Assembly (NCBI RefSeq): GCF_021729145.1
Contig: NZ_JAJSLW010000017.1
Coordinates: forward strand, 1-64,000
Length of the DNA stretch: 64,000 nucleotides
Source: Membranihabitans maritimus
GTDB taxonomy: Bacteria; Bacteroidota; Bacteroidia; Chitinophagales; Saprospiraceae
Direction: 5' to 3'
Shown: one piece after another, positions 44,801 through 53,757 of the stretch
How positions within the stretch are numbered: position 1 is the first letter of the stretch
How the letters are laid out: the number at the start of each line of letters is the position of its first letter
Notes under the pieces: generated by a model
Databases searched by the model: none
What the model was told of the DNA's origin: nothing
The model's input: the letters and a program-made list of their open reading frames with translations, nothing else
Program-made: the position numbers and the translations under genes

Positions 44801-46721
44801 TAGTTTGGTTCAACTGGGTGTTGAAAATGGAATCTGGGACTTTGATAATCTCGAAAATACCGTAACGGTTTTTCATGGCAATAGAAAGCCTGCAGTGGCC
44901 TATAATGAAGTGGGTGGACCTGTGCTGGCACGTGGTGTTTCTCCGGGATTTAATGTTTCGATTTTCAAACCCCAAAAAAACGATTTTGTTGAAAATCCAT
45001 ATCCGGGGCGATATAATAGCGTCCATACCATTGCGAGGGATGGAATATTAAAAACTTTTCCATACAGGCCCCAAAATAAGAATCATAGAATTTCTATGTT
45101 GGAATTAATTGATATGGAAGCAGATGAAGGGGATATCGTCATTTTTTGGAATACCACTAATGGGGGCACAGACCCGATGGGTCAGCAATGGGCACAGGAT
45201 TCTATAGAAAATAATGGTGTGAATATTTTTAATTTTTTTGAATCAAAAGGAGCTAGCCAAATTCGGGAGTTAGCATCAGATGACAGGAGGACGTATTCAT
45301 TTATATACGAAGAAGGAGGGAGTGTTATTTCTGAAGTATTACTCGATGCCCAGACCCGAACGATCCTTGATTTTACCCTTTCTGCAAATTTGACCAATGG
45401 AAAAGTCAATTCCAGAGAAGTTCATTCATTGAAGAGTATTTCGAAGGTGCAGACCCGTTCTGGTCTTAAAGGGAAGGACTCTATTCACTTTGATTTAAAA
45501 GTAGAAGGTGAAGTAAATAATGATCAATTTTCATGGAACGATATTGGATATCAGGAAGATTTAAGTTTATCAAATATAGAGAGTTTTGAACTGGAAGCAT
45601 CTTTATTTGATGAGGATATAAGAACAGCTCCGGAGATTGATTTCTGGAGGGTTTTCGGGAGTTATAAGCCAGATTTGTACCTTTCAAATGCAAATGAATT
45701 ACCTATTGTAAATAAGGATGAATTAAAAGCAGGAGAGATTAATTCAACATTTATTGTCAATACTGAAGGGGATATAGAAGGTGATTCAATTGCAGTTTTA
45801 TATGAAATTATTGGTCAAAGGTTTAATTGGACCAAGATTGCTAAAATAGGGATTGATGAAATTGAAATAATTAAAGAAGTTAGCTTCCCGGTACCCGAAA
45901 ACTTAAGTAGTGACTTTATTTTCAAAATAACAGTTGATCCGGATAACGAGTACAATGAAGTAAATGAAAACAATAATTCTATTCTTTCTGTAGTGGATAT
46001 TGATCAGGACCAAATAGCTCCTAAGTTGGAAGTATTATTTGATAATCAGGTGATCCTCAATGGCGATATAGTTTCTCCTAAGGCAAAAATTGTGGCAGAA
46101 ATAGTAGATTTAGTAAATTATAATCTAGCTGATCCTCCGAGCTATACATTTGAAATTAGAGATCCATCCGGGGATATTACAAGTTTAGAGGAAACGGACC
46201 CACAGTTTGAATTAGTCAGGGAGGACGATAAAGTCCAATTGATCTATCACTCGTCTTTTACGGAGAATGGGATTTACGAACTATCTGTGAATGCAAGGGA
46301 TGCTGCCAATAACAGAGAAAATGTCGATTATACAGTGAATTTTGAAGTAATCACTGAAAGTAGTATTAGCCAAATATTGCCATATCCCAATCCTTTTACG
46401 ACCTCTATGCGGTTTGCATATACGTTGACAGGTGCCATAGAACCTGAGATTTTTCGGATAATGATTTATACTCCTAATGGAAGGTTGGTTAGAGAAATAA
46501 CCAAAGCGGAATTTGGACCCATGAGGACGGGTAGGCATTTATCCGATTATGTGTGGGATGGAAAGGATGAACATCATCAGGAATTGGCTCCTGGTGTTTA
46601 CCTTTATAAAGTCATTTCAAGAGATTCGGAAGGTGAGAATTATAAAAAATATAATATTAGTGAATTGGAAAATGGAGGGTATTTTAAGAATAATATAGGC
46701 AAAATTGTGAAATTAAGGTAG
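41832..46721 (+). CDS. T9SS C25-family sortase (PorU/PorU2-like)
   Basis: The protein is 1629 aa from ATG 41832, directly after an in-frame TTG. Signal peptide residues ~1-22 are followed by propeptide-like beta domains. The C25 (gingipain-like) peptidase core is at ~390-770, with NIIGKGINYG, YGSDNLLVAEQWNPSPRIAIGRIPATT, catalytic His625 (LGHSASSS) and Cys655 (LGCSSGN). CARDB-like Ig domains follow, and an FlgD-like C-terminal domain (YPNPFTTSMRFAYTL, GVYLYKVI). PorU removes C-terminal sorting domains and attaches cargo to surface lipopolysaccharide; this longer form resembles PorU2. The cargoes at 14775, 21106 and 31115 are likely substrates. Confidence 0.85.
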   Translation: MVKARYFFACFFLLKSFVLFSQIPGVGGGQVYGNEWINYENEYHRFLIAEDGWYSIDFSALVNSGVEPEEIIGSNIRVYHNGIQVPLVVSTNDLFGENDNILFYGVKNRSELEGFMFKNPENQLLNPMYSMFTDSSAYFLTFTSEGTGVRFENAGNLSANGNSTDRILVKKNIVSSSAFYSEAPSAVINPDFNDLEGFSGAFNQEVSKTLEINPEEVVGDSIHLQIRTAADLRTREFDLLINGNVIRHVENENVQLARNLEYSLPVQAINGPIEISVKCEKGSEKVSIPFVQATFLVVSDQFGVDQFQTFEIEEESNSSLELSLPLTMNNYIYDIKSGVRYPINNSDQTSKAVVQNTENAIFSVPMNIKPVSAMENHQFEDYFSSEFNYLIISNSVLRQQEESDPVQEYANYRSSEQGGGYKVLIADINQLRDQFIFGVELHPFAIKNFIDKLLSENKAPQFVNIIGKGINYGALRSAENYKRFVNTSHFVPTFGYYGSDNLLVAEQWNPSPRIAIGRIPATTSEEVRNYLQKVKNYEMVQADPGSESDRSWMKKILHFNGGDRSIYANIANFMDGIGKDIVQDTFAADLVSYYKSSFGTTDSPEREEIFQQINEGAAMITFLGHSASSSLDFEIDDITEYENEGKLPIFMALGCSSGNIFLTNVNLSERFVLAPGKGSIMFLSTASSQYLTNLQKLARIFYGKLGGDEYGMPVGKILKSTHEEMGRPQDQLISIFTFCGDPAISAYHSDGPDFRFSATEYEVEPKRPSLLDDYLSMTFNIENLGRKFTDSVPVLIEQQLPSGERITIDTTKVLVNNYKKEFNVRIPMRDDMEGSNIFYLKADPNNSINEYPSGIAEQNNELVFPGQIGLEVYVSNSSMQLVYPYNNSIIPMPSPSFQIFNGNIEEEARTYVIEIDTVPTFNSGGGITRERTTVLAKVEIDPEVDFDENVVYFWRAKIKGDSIYTSINSFIYIDGQTGWNQSHYGQFVRDSLVQLGVENGIWDFDNLENTVTVFHGNRKPAVAYNEVGGPVLARGVSPGFNVSIFKPQKNDFVENPYPGRYNSVHTIARDGILKTFPYRPQNKNHRISMLELIDMEADEGDIVIFWNTTNGGTDPMGQQWAQDSIENNGVNIFNFFESKGASQIRELASDDRRTYSFIYEEGGSVISEVLLDAQTRTILDFTLSANLTNGKVNSREVHSLKSISKVQTRSGLKGKDSIHFDLKVEGEVNNDQFSWNDIGYQEDLSLSNIESFELEASLFDEDIRTAPEIDFWRVFGSYKPDLYLSNANELPIVNKDELKAGEINSTFIVNTEGDIEGDSIAVLYEIIGQRFNWTKIAKIGIDEIEIIKEVSFPVPENLSSDFIFKITVDPDNEYNEVNENNNSILSVVDIDQDQIAPKLEVLFDNQVILNGDIVSPKAKIVAEIVDLVNYNLADPPSYTFEIRDPSGDITSLEETDPQFELVREDDKVQLIYHSSFTENGIYELSVNARDAANNRENVDYTVNFEVITESSISQILPYPNPFTTSMRFAYTLTGAIEPEIFRIMIYTPNGRLVREITKAEFGPMRTGRHLSDYVWDGKDEHHQELAPGVYLYKVISRDSEGENYKKYNISELENGGYFKNNIGKIVKLR

Positions 46722-46772
46722 TGTTTTTTAACCTGTAATTCTTCCCGCTGGTATCGGAATACTTTGTGAAAA

Positions 46773-48062
46773 TCAGGAGTTGATATTTTTGTTTCCGGAC
46801 AATGCATACAAAATACCAATGACAAACCAAAATGGCCTAAAATTAAGGATGTCGGTGACCAAACCTGCCAATAGAATAAAAATGATCATTCCTACAATGA
46901 ACCTTGACTGGAAATTGCTATCAGGAATATTCCTGATTCTTTGAAGGGATTGGTAGAAAAAAATTATTAGCAGCAAAAAAGCTAGTATTCCGTTTTCTAG
47001 TAAAGTTCCCACCCACATAGAATGAGGTTCTGAAATTATTGACCTGAAGCAAGGCTGGTCTGGATTCTCTCTATTTATTTTTTCCTGGTGTCTAATATAT
47101 TGTCCGGGTCCTATTCCTGTTAACCAATGCTTTTGCAAAAGTGGAATTTGGTTTGTTCTCATAGCATAGTAATACGTGGGATATAGATTCCATTTTCCTA
47201 TTGATACAATGGGGCTATCAGCGCAATCTGGGACCCCACCTAAATTTGTTTGGAGCTCTTGTGGTTCCTGGGAGGAAGGGATAGTGGTAAAATAGATATT
47301 GAACTGTTGGAACAAAAGTAATCCTATTCCTATGAAGAGGCTCATTTTTAAGGTCAATTGACGGGTGAAGTATAAAACAAAAATAACTGATATTATAAGG
47401 GTGAAGATATGCTTATTCAACGTTAATAAGATAACGGTAATCGTAATCCCAAGTCCAATAGATTTTAATTTTTTTTCAGGTGGATTTTTAAGAAAAATTA
47501 ACCCTAGAAAGGGAAGGACTAAATTATTAAATAGCATAGTTGGTGTGTAATGAAATCCAAGGGGACGACCGAATGCTCCAACAATGGGGTAGGGGCTAGA
47601 TTTACTAAAAGCTAAAGAATTGGGAATATTGAATTGACTAAGAACGAATCCAATTATTGCTGGTATACCATTCAAAAATACTAAAGCAAGTAAAGAATAA
47701 AACCACAAATTTGGAGTTTTCCGGATGAAATTTCCCCGGGAAAACAATAGAAACGAAACGGTAATTAAATAAAAGAGTACTAAGCTGTCATATAAAGCAT
47801 TTACTTCTTTAGTCAGTAAGAAGCTATTGATTAGCATATATATTCCCAGTAAAAGAATAGGCCATGCCAGGGTAATAAAGGAAATGATTTTTTTCTGATC
47901 CAACAATGCCCTGAAATCAAAAAGGAGCCAAAACAAAAATACTATTTCCGGAAGCTGAATACTGGAAGGAATATTTACCGGGAGATGTAAGTAGGTAAAA
48001 GCTGTTGACAATAACCAAAGAATCGGCAGGTAGTTGTTATATTTTAATTCCTTTCCGGTCAT
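46773..48062 (-). CDS. O-antigen ligase/polymerase family membrane protein
   Basis: The protein is 429 aa from ATG 48062; an in-frame TTG 12 bases upstream is the alternative. Ten to twelve membrane helices surround a long periplasmic loop (residues ~265-345) that contains KHWLTGIGPGQYIRHQEKINRENPDQP, SEPHSMWVGTLLENGILAF, the O-antigen ligase family signature. It would transfer or polymerise glycans on the periplasmic face. Its ATG overlaps the phosphorylase stop (ATGA), so it is translationally coupled to an unrelated enzyme gene. Confidence 0.82.
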   Translation of the reverse strand: MTGKELKYNNYLPILWLLSTAFTYLHLPVNIPSSIQLPEIVFLFWLLFDFRALLDQKKIISFITLAWPILLLGIYMLINSFLLTKEVNALYDSLVLFYLITVSFLLFSRGNFIRKTPNLWFYSLLALVFLNGIPAIIGFVLSQFNIPNSLAFSKSSPYPIVGAFGRPLGFHYTPTMLFNNLVLPFLGLIFLKNPPEKKLKSIGLGITITVILLTLNKHIFTLIISVIFVLYFTRQLTLKMSLFIGIGLLLFQQFNIYFTTIPSSQEPQELQTNLGGVPDCADSPIVSIGKWNLYPTYYYAMRTNQIPLLQKHWLTGIGPGQYIRHQEKINRENPDQPCFRSIISEPHSMWVGTLLENGILAFLLLIIFFYQSLQRIRNIPDSNFQSRFIVGMIIFILLAGLVTDILNFRPFWFVIGILYALSGNKNINS

Positions 48063-48877
48063 ATATTTACCCAATAATCGGCAATTTTTTTCAAATCCCC
48101 AGTTCTTGCAGAAATATTGGCCATAAGGTGGTCCATAGAAATGGATTGAATATTTTCAAAGTTAGAGGCACTATTTGAGACTGTGGAAATGGCAGTACAT
48201 TTTTTGCCCATATGTTTGATAGCTATTACCTCTGGTATTGTAGACATTCCTATAATATCAGCGCCCAATTGACGAAATAGTCGGTATTCGGCCGTTGTTT
48301 CTAGTTGAGGTCCTGAAACACCTAGGTAAATGCCATCATTTATTTGAATATTGATGCTTTTGCAGAAGTCCTTGATTGCCTTTATGTATTGTTGATCGTA
48401 AGCATGAATCATTTCAGGAAATCTGGGGCCCAGGAATTTTTCATTTTCACCAATGAGCGGGCTGGGTAAGGACCAATTTATATGATCTTTAATAATTACC
48501 AAGCTACTTTCGACCAATTCGGGGTTGACACTTCCAGAAGCATTGGTCAAAAGGAAATTTTCAACCCCGCAAAATGATAAAAACCGGACAGTGTATATTA
48601 TCTCTTCCATAGAGTAGCCTTCATAATAATGTACTCTGCCTCCTACGATCCAGCACGGACGATTGTTGACTGTTGCCAGGTAAAGGGTAGAGTCCATATG
48701 TGGCAGGGTATTCGATGGTGTTTGAGGAATATCTTTAAGGGGAATTTTTTTGTGAATGTGGAAATGGTTGACGGCCTCTTTGTGACCGGAACCCAAAATA
48801 ATAGCATATTCTGGCCATTGGTCTACCATGGGTTCCAGATATTTTTTCGTTAAGTTGAGTTTAATAACCAGTTCCAT
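48059..48877 (-). CDS. Purine-nucleoside phosphorylase (trimeric PNP family)
   Basis: The protein is 272 aa. It matches the class of ~270-aa trimeric purine phosphorylases: AIILGSGHKEAV at the start (phosphate-binding), VGGRVHYYEGYSMEEI, LLTNASGSVNPEL, LGVSGPQLETTAEYRLFRQLGADIIGMSTIPEVIAIKHMGKKCTAISTVSN, the last with the SNxAS-like base site. It splits purine nucleosides with phosphate in salvage; the hpt enzyme at 59317 would then use the free base. Confidence 0.9.
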   Translation of the reverse strand: MELVIKLNLTKKYLEPMVDQWPEYAIILGSGHKEAVNHFHIHKKIPLKDIPQTPSNTLPHMDSTLYLATVNNRPCWIVGGRVHYYEGYSMEEIIYTVRFLSFCGVENFLLTNASGSVNPELVESSLVIIKDHINWSLPSPLIGENEKFLGPRFPEMIHAYDQQYIKAIKDFCKSINIQINDGIYLGVSGPQLETTAEYRLFRQLGADIIGMSTIPEVIAIKHMGKKCTAISTVSNSASNFENIQSISMDHLMANISARTGDLKKIADYWVNI

Positions 48878-48890
48878 ATGTATTTAATTT

Positions 48891-48919
48891 TTGGTTTTCA
48901 TTGTTTTTCAGTACTTTTG
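48891..48919 (+). promoter_or_regulatory. Promoter of the rimP-nusA-infB operon
   Basis: TTG (48891-48893), then 18 bases, then TACTTTTG (48912-48919), an exact Bacteroidota -33/-7 match. Transcription would start near 48926, giving a ~44-nt leader ahead of rimP that contains the hairpin at 48932-48958. Confidence 0.65.
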
Positions 48920-48931
48920 CACCATATGAGG

Positions 48932-48958
48932 AGAGGGAACCCGAGGTTCCCTCTTTTT
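48932..48958 (+). terminator. Terminator-like hairpin in the rimP leader (possible attenuator)
   Basis: AGAGGGAACC (48932-48941) pairs perfectly with GGTTCCCTCT (48945-48954) around a three-base loop, followed by T54-T58 and AT-rich DNA. It lies between the promoter and the rimP ATG at 48970, with no upstream plus-strand gene to terminate. I read it as an attenuator; NusA could act on it, as in other bacteria where nusA controls its own operon. Confidence 0.7.
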
Positions 48959-48969
48959 AATTATATATT

Positions 48970-49425
48970 ATGGTTGAAGATAAAGTTAGAAAAGTAGTTG
49001 AACAAAAGATTGGTGAAGATGATTATAATGATTGTTATATTGTCGAGATCGTGTACAATACTTCAAAAAATCATCTTGCCGTATATATAGATTGTGATTC
49101 TGGGCTGACTCTTGCAAAATGTCAGGTTTTTAGTCGTCACATTGAATCGTATTTAGATGATTCACTTTTGATTGGTGAGAAATACGGGTTGGATGTATCG
49201 TCTCCTGGAGTGGAGCGGCCATTGAAAATGGTGAGACAATACAAAAAAAATATTGGTAGAGAGCTCAACGTAATTATGACCAACGGTGATACAAAAACCG
49301 GAGAATTAATTAGGGTAAGTGAAGACGAAGTAGTGTTAAACGTTAAGAAGTCAAAAAAGGAATCGGTAGAAGAAGTTTTACCATTTGAATTGATTAAAAA
49401 ATCTTTAGTACAAATTAAATTTTAA
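48970..49425 (+). CDS. rimP: Ribosome maturation factor RimP
   Basis: The protein is 151 aa, the usual size. The N-terminal domain shows the family pattern HLAVYIDCDSGLTLAKCQVFSRHIESYLDD, then the characteristic GLDVSSPGVERPLK, and the C-terminal SH3-like domain (ELNVIMTNGDTKTGELIRVSEDEVVL). It assists 30S subunit maturation. It is first in the rimP-nusA-infB operon, four bases before nusA. Confidence 0.93.
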   Translation: MVEDKVRKVVEQKIGEDDYNDCYIVEIVYNTSKNHLAVYIDCDSGLTLAKCQVFSRHIESYLDDSLLIGEKYGLDVSSPGVERPLKMVRQYKKNIGRELNVIMTNGDTKTGELIRVSEDEVVLNVKKSKKESVEEVLPFELIKKSLVQIKF

Positions 49426-49429
49426 AAAA

Positions 49430-50671
49430 ATGGTCAATTTAGTTGATACTTTTTCCGAATTTAAAACAGGAAAAAACATAGACAGGCCTACTATGGTGAG
49501 GGTATTGGAAGATGTATTTCGAACCTTGATTAAGAAAAAGTATGGATCAGATGAGAATTTTGACATAATTGTCAATACGACTAAAGGTGACCTCGAACTT
49601 TGGAGGGTACGGGAAATTGTACCGGATGGTGAGGTAACTGATGAACAAAAAGAAATTTCAATTACCGAAGCGCGTAGTTTTGAGGAAGATTACGAAATAG
49701 GAGAAGAATGTTATGAGCAAATTCATTTGATAGATTTCGGCAGAAGGGCTATAATGGCAGCCCGACAAACACTTATATCCAGAATCCTGGAGCTTGAGAA
49801 GGACGATATTTTCAACCGTTATAAAGAGCGGGTAGGAGATATGATGAATGGCGAAGTGAATCAAATTCTTAAGCGCGAATTGCTAATTTTGGATGATGCT
49901 ACGGGGTATGAGGTCGTCTTGCCTAAGAGTGAAATGATAAAAGGAGATTATTTTCGCAAAGGTGATAACGTAAAGGCTGTTGTGAAAAAAGTAGATGTGA
50001 GGAACAACAACCCCGTTGTTGTTGTTTCACGTACTGATAATATGTTTTTGGAGCGTTTGATGGAACAGGAGGTGCCCGAAATAGAAGATGGACTTATTAC
50101 GGTCAAAAACATTGTGAGACTTCCAGGTGAAAGGGCAAAAGTTGCAGTTGAGTCATACGATGATAGGATTGATCCAGTTGGGGCCTGTGTAGGGATGAAA
50201 GGATCCAGAATCCACGGCATTGTCCGTGAGTTGAGAAATGAGAATATTGATATTGTTAATTATACCAATAATACCGTTTTGTTTATTCAGCGTTCTTTAA
50301 CTCCTGCCAAGATTACAAGTATTGATCTTGATATGGAAAATAAAAGAGCTTCGGTTTATTTGAAACCAGACCAGGTATCTCTCGCAATTGGAAGAGGTGG
50401 ATACAATATAAAATTGGCGTCAAAGTTGACTGGTTTTGAAATAGATGTATACAGAGATGTTGAAGAATTTGAAATAGATGATGTAGATTTGGATGAATTT
50501 GCAGATGAAATAGAAGAGTGGGTAATTGATGAATTTAAGGGGATTGGCTGTGATACTGCCAGAAGCGTATTGAACCTGAGTACTGAAGAATTAGTACGTC
50601 GAACGGATTTGGAGCAGGAAACAGTGGAAGATGTAATAAAAATATTAGAAGCAGAATTTGAAGAAGAATGA
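49430..50671 (+). CDS. nusA: Transcription termination/antitermination factor NusA
   Basis: The protein is 413 aa. It has the RNA-polymerase-binding N-terminal domain (~1-125, ending in RRAIMAARQTLISRILELEKD), S1 (~130-200), KH1 (DDRIDPVGACVGMKGSRIHGIVREL) and KH2 (KPDQVSLAIGRGGYNIKLASKLTGFEIDVY), then one short helix-hairpin-helix C-terminal part (FKGIGCDTARSVLNLSTEELVRRTDLEQ). NusA modulates pausing and termination and is a candidate regulator of the hairpin in its own leader. Confidence 0.96.
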   Translation: MVNLVDTFSEFKTGKNIDRPTMVRVLEDVFRTLIKKKYGSDENFDIIVNTTKGDLELWRVREIVPDGEVTDEQKEISITEARSFEEDYEIGEECYEQIHLIDFGRRAIMAARQTLISRILELEKDDIFNRYKERVGDMMNGEVNQILKRELLILDDATGYEVVLPKSEMIKGDYFRKGDNVKAVVKKVDVRNNNPVVVVSRTDNMFLERLMEQEVPEIEDGLITVKNIVRLPGERAKVAVESYDDRIDPVGACVGMKGSRIHGIVRELRNENIDIVNYTNNTVLFIQRSLTPAKITSIDLDMENKRASVYLKPDQVSLAIGRGGYNIKLASKLTGFEIDVYRDVEEFEIDDVDLDEFADEIEEWVIDEFKGIGCDTARSVLNLSTEELVRRTDLEQETVEDVIKILEAEFEEE

Positions 50672-50724
50672 TCTGGATATTCCCGCTGCTTTGTTAAATT
50701 TGTAGGATAAATATAAATAACTGA

Positions 50725-53724
50725 ATGTCTAAGAGATTAGTAAAAATTGCTAAGGAATTAAATGTTGGAACCGGTTCCATTGTAGACTTTTTGTCGGATA
50801 AAGGGTTTGATATTGATAACAGACCTACGGCAAAAGTTTCCGATGAAATGTACCTTATGCTCGTCCAGGAGTTTCAAGGTTCTATTGCCGTTAAAGAACA
50901 AGCGGATCAATTAATTATTGGTACCAGCAGGCAATCCAAGCAAGATGAGGAAGAGGTAGATAAACCTAAATCTTCGGAAATTCCTCCAGCCTCTAAGTCA
51001 GTAGAGGAAGAAAAATCTTCTAAGGCAATTTCAGAAGAAGAAAAAGTCGAAAAGAAGGAGGAAAAAGCTCCTGAACCTGTGAAAGAGGAAAAACCGGTAG
51101 AAGAAGTAAAAGAAGAGGTTGAAAAACCGGAGGTGGAAACATCCAAGGAAAGTACGGTCGAAGATGAACCCGCATCTCAGAAAGAACCGGAAAAAGAGGA
51201 GGAAAACATAGGTACGGAAGAAAAACCGGGAATAAAGGTAGTAGGGAAGATCGATCTGTCGGATAAAAAGAAAAAGCCCAAAAAAGCAAAAGAAGAACCC
51301 AAAAAGGAGGAGAAAAACGATAAGAAAGAAGAAAAGAAAAAACCGGAAAGCAAAGAACCCGGGGAACCAGCACCTAGTGAGGAGAAGATAACTGAAAAAG
51401 AAAAACCTTCTGAAGAGAAACCAGTGGAGCCTGTTTCCAGTGAGAAAACTTCTGAGGCCAAAGGGAAAAGTGATAAAAGTGATGAAGAAAGTGAAGATGC
51501 GAAATCCAATGAAACGATTAAAGCAGAAGCCCCTCAATTAAAAGGGCTGAAAATATTAGGTAAAATTTCTACCGATAAGTTTGAAAGGCCAAAGAAAAGT
51601 AAGAAAGACAATAAAAAGAAAGATGCCAGGCCCAAAAAAGCGGGTAGTGGTGATGATAGTTCGGATGCTGACGATAGTTCTAAAAAACGTAAGCGCCGCC
51701 GTAGAACGAAAGTGGTTGCTTCCAATGTAAAATCAGGGAAGAGAGGACAAAGTAAATCCAGAAAACCTGCGAAAGGTAAGAAACAGCAAGAAGAGCAGAA
51801 GGAGGTTACACACAAAGAGATTGAAGATCAAATTAAGGCTACTATGGCCCGTCTAAATAAAGGTGGCAAGAATAAGCGCCAGAAAATTAGACGTGACAAA
51901 CGCGATAATATACGGGAGAAGGAAGAGAAAAAGCAACTGCAAGAAGAAGATGGCAAGTTGGAAGTGACGGAATTTATTTCCGTTCAAGAACTGGCTAATC
52001 TGATGAATGTTTCAGCTACTGAGGTAATTACCAGTTGTATGAACATGGGAGTAATTGTTTCCATTAACCAGCGATTGGATGCGGAAATCATTGAGTTGGT
52101 GGCGGAAGAATATGGGCATGAAATTACTTTTGTAGATGCAGAGGAGAAAATTGATATTGAAGACGAATATGAAGATAAACCGGAAGACCTGGAAGATCGA
52201 TCGCCGATCGTTACGGTAATGGGGCATGTAGATCACGGTAAAACTTCTTTACTTGATTATATACGTAAACAAAACGTTGCCGGTGGGGAAGCGGGCGGTA
52301 TTACCCAGCATATAGGTGCATACGAAGTAGAAGTGGGTGAAGAAAATAAAAAAATAACATTTTTGGATACACCCGGGCACGAAGCATTTACTGCCATGAG
52401 GGCCAGGGGTGCTAAAATTACAGATGTAGCGGTAGTAATAGTGGCTGCAGATGATGAGATAATGCCACAAACTAAAGAGGCAATTAGTCATGCTCAAGCT
52501 GCCGGAGTACCTATCGTATTCGCTATCAACAAAATTGATAAGCCCGGTGCTGACCCTGAGCGTATTAAGCAGGGATTAGCATCCCTTAACTTCCTCGTAG
52601 AAGACTGGGGAGGCAAATATCAATCTCAGGAAATTTCAGCCAAACACGGAACTAATATCGAACTCCTTCTGGAAAAGATTCTTTTGGAGTCTGAGTTGCT
52701 TGAGCTCAAAGCCAATCCCAATCGTCCTTCATATGGGACTGTCGTAGAAGCCTCTTTGGACAAAGGTAGAGGGTATGTTGCTAAATTATTGGTGCAAAAT
52801 GGAACCCTGAAAATTAGTGACCCAATGGTCGCCGGAGAGCATAGCGGAAAAGTCAAAGCAATGTTCAATGAATTCGGAAAGCGTGTAAAAGAAGCGGGAC
52901 CTTCGCAACCGGTTCTTGTACTTGGATTGAGTGGCGCTCCGCAGGCAGGTGAAAAATTTAAAGTGCTTGAATCTGAGCAAGAGACCAAGCAATTGGCCGC
53001 TAAAAGGGCGCAAATTATTCGGGAACAAACAAATAGGGCTTCTAAGCGAATCAGTCTTGATGAAATCGGTAGAAGATTAGCGCTGGGAAGTTTCAAAGAA
53101 TTGAATTTGATAGTCAAAGGTGATGTAGATGGATCTGTAGAAGCCCTGGCCGATAGTTTGATTAAGTTGAGTGTTGAGTCCATTCAGGTGAATGTTATTC
53201 ATAAAGGCGTTGGTCAAATTATTGAATCTGACGTTCTATTAGCTACGGCATCAGATGCTATTATTATAGGGTTCCAGGTAAGGCCTTCTCTGGGGGCGCG
53301 TAAGTTGGCAGAACAGGAGGGTGTTGAAATTAAGACCTACTCTATTATTTACAATGCCATCGAGGAGATCAAGATGGCAATGGAAGGAATGCTAGAGCCT
53401 ACCAAGGAAGAAAAGATCACAGCCCAATTAGAAGTCCGAGAAACGTTCAAGGTTTCAAGAATCGGTACAGTGGCCGGATGTTTTGTAATGGAAGGAAATA
53501 TTAATAGGAATAATTATGTCAGGGTCGTCAGGGATGGTATAGTGGTTTATCCTTCCAAGGAAGGTCAAGTAGCTGAAATTAGTTCCTTAAAGCGATATAA
53601 AGAGGACGTTAGGGAAGTGAAATCCGGAATGGAATGCGGTGTTACCATAAAGAATTATAATGATATCAAAGTTGGTGATCACCTGGAGGCTTACGAGGTA
53701 ATTGAAGTGAAACAAACGTTGTAA
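50725..53724 (+). CDS. infB: Translation initiation factor IF-2
   Basis: The protein is 999 aa. An N-terminal IF2_N helix region ([26 protein letters not shown]) is followed by a very long Lys/Glu/Pro-rich linker (~65-400) that is almost pure charge, a second IF2_N-like segment ([17 protein letters not shown]) and the GTPase: G1 GHVDHGKTS (~500), G3 DTPGHEAF, G4 NKID. IF2 C-terminal domains follow. IF-2 delivers initiator tRNA to the ribosome. TAAATTTG at 50695-50702 just upstream could be an internal promoter. The linker generates several long chance frames on the opposite strand. Confidence 0.96.
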   Translation: MSKRLVKIAKELNVGTGSIVDFLSDKGFDIDNRPTAKVSDEMYLMLVQEFQGSIAVKEQADQLIIGTSRQSKQDEEEVDKPKSSEIPPASKSVEEEKSSKAISEEEKVEKKEEKAPEPVKEEKPVEEVKEEVEKPEVETSKESTVEDEPASQKEPEKEEENIGTEEKPGIKVVGKIDLSDKKKKPKKAKEEPKKEEKNDKKEEKKKPESKEPGEPAPSEEKITEKEKPSEEKPVEPVSSEKTSEAKGKSDKSDEESEDAKSNETIKAEAPQLKGLKILGKISTDKFERPKKSKKDNKKKDARPKKAGSGDDSSDADDSSKKRKRRRRTKVVASNVKSGKRGQSKSRKPAKGKKQQEEQKEVTHKEIEDQIKATMARLNKGGKNKRQKIRRDKRDNIREKEEKKQLQEEDGKLEVTEFISVQELANLMNVSATEVITSCMNMGVIVSINQRLDAEIIELVAEEYGHEITFVDAEEKIDIEDEYEDKPEDLEDRSPIVTVMGHVDHGKTSLLDYIRKQNVAGGEAGGITQHIGAYEVEVGEENKKITFLDTPGHEAFTAMRARGAKITDVAVVIVAADDEIMPQTKEAISHAQAAGVPIVFAINKIDKPGADPERIKQGLASLNFLVEDWGGKYQSQEISAKHGTNIELLLEKILLESELLELKANPNRPSYGTVVEASLDKGRGYVAKLLVQNGTLKISDPMVAGEHSGKVKAMFNEFGKRVKEAGPSQPVLVLGLSGAPQAGEKFKVLESEQETKQLAAKRAQIIREQTNRASKRISLDEIGRRLALGSFKELNLIVKGDVDGSVEALADSLIKLSVESIQVNVIHKGVGQIIESDVLLATASDAIIIGFQVRPSLGARKLAEQEGVEIKTYSIIYNAIEEIKMAMEGMLEPTKEEKITAQLEVRETFKVSRIGTVAGCFVMEGNINRNNYVRVVRDGIVVYPSKEGQVAEISSLKRYKEDVREVKSGMECGVTIKNYNDIKVGDHLEAYEVIEVKQTL

Positions 53725-53757
53725 ATTATATCTCCTGAAAGATCTATAAAAAACTTT

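Noticed and set aside
51020-51815. Several minus-strand ORFs of 79-168 codons
   Set aside because: They are the antisense of the Lys/Glu-rich infB linker and read as low-complexity Ser/Phe/Leu.
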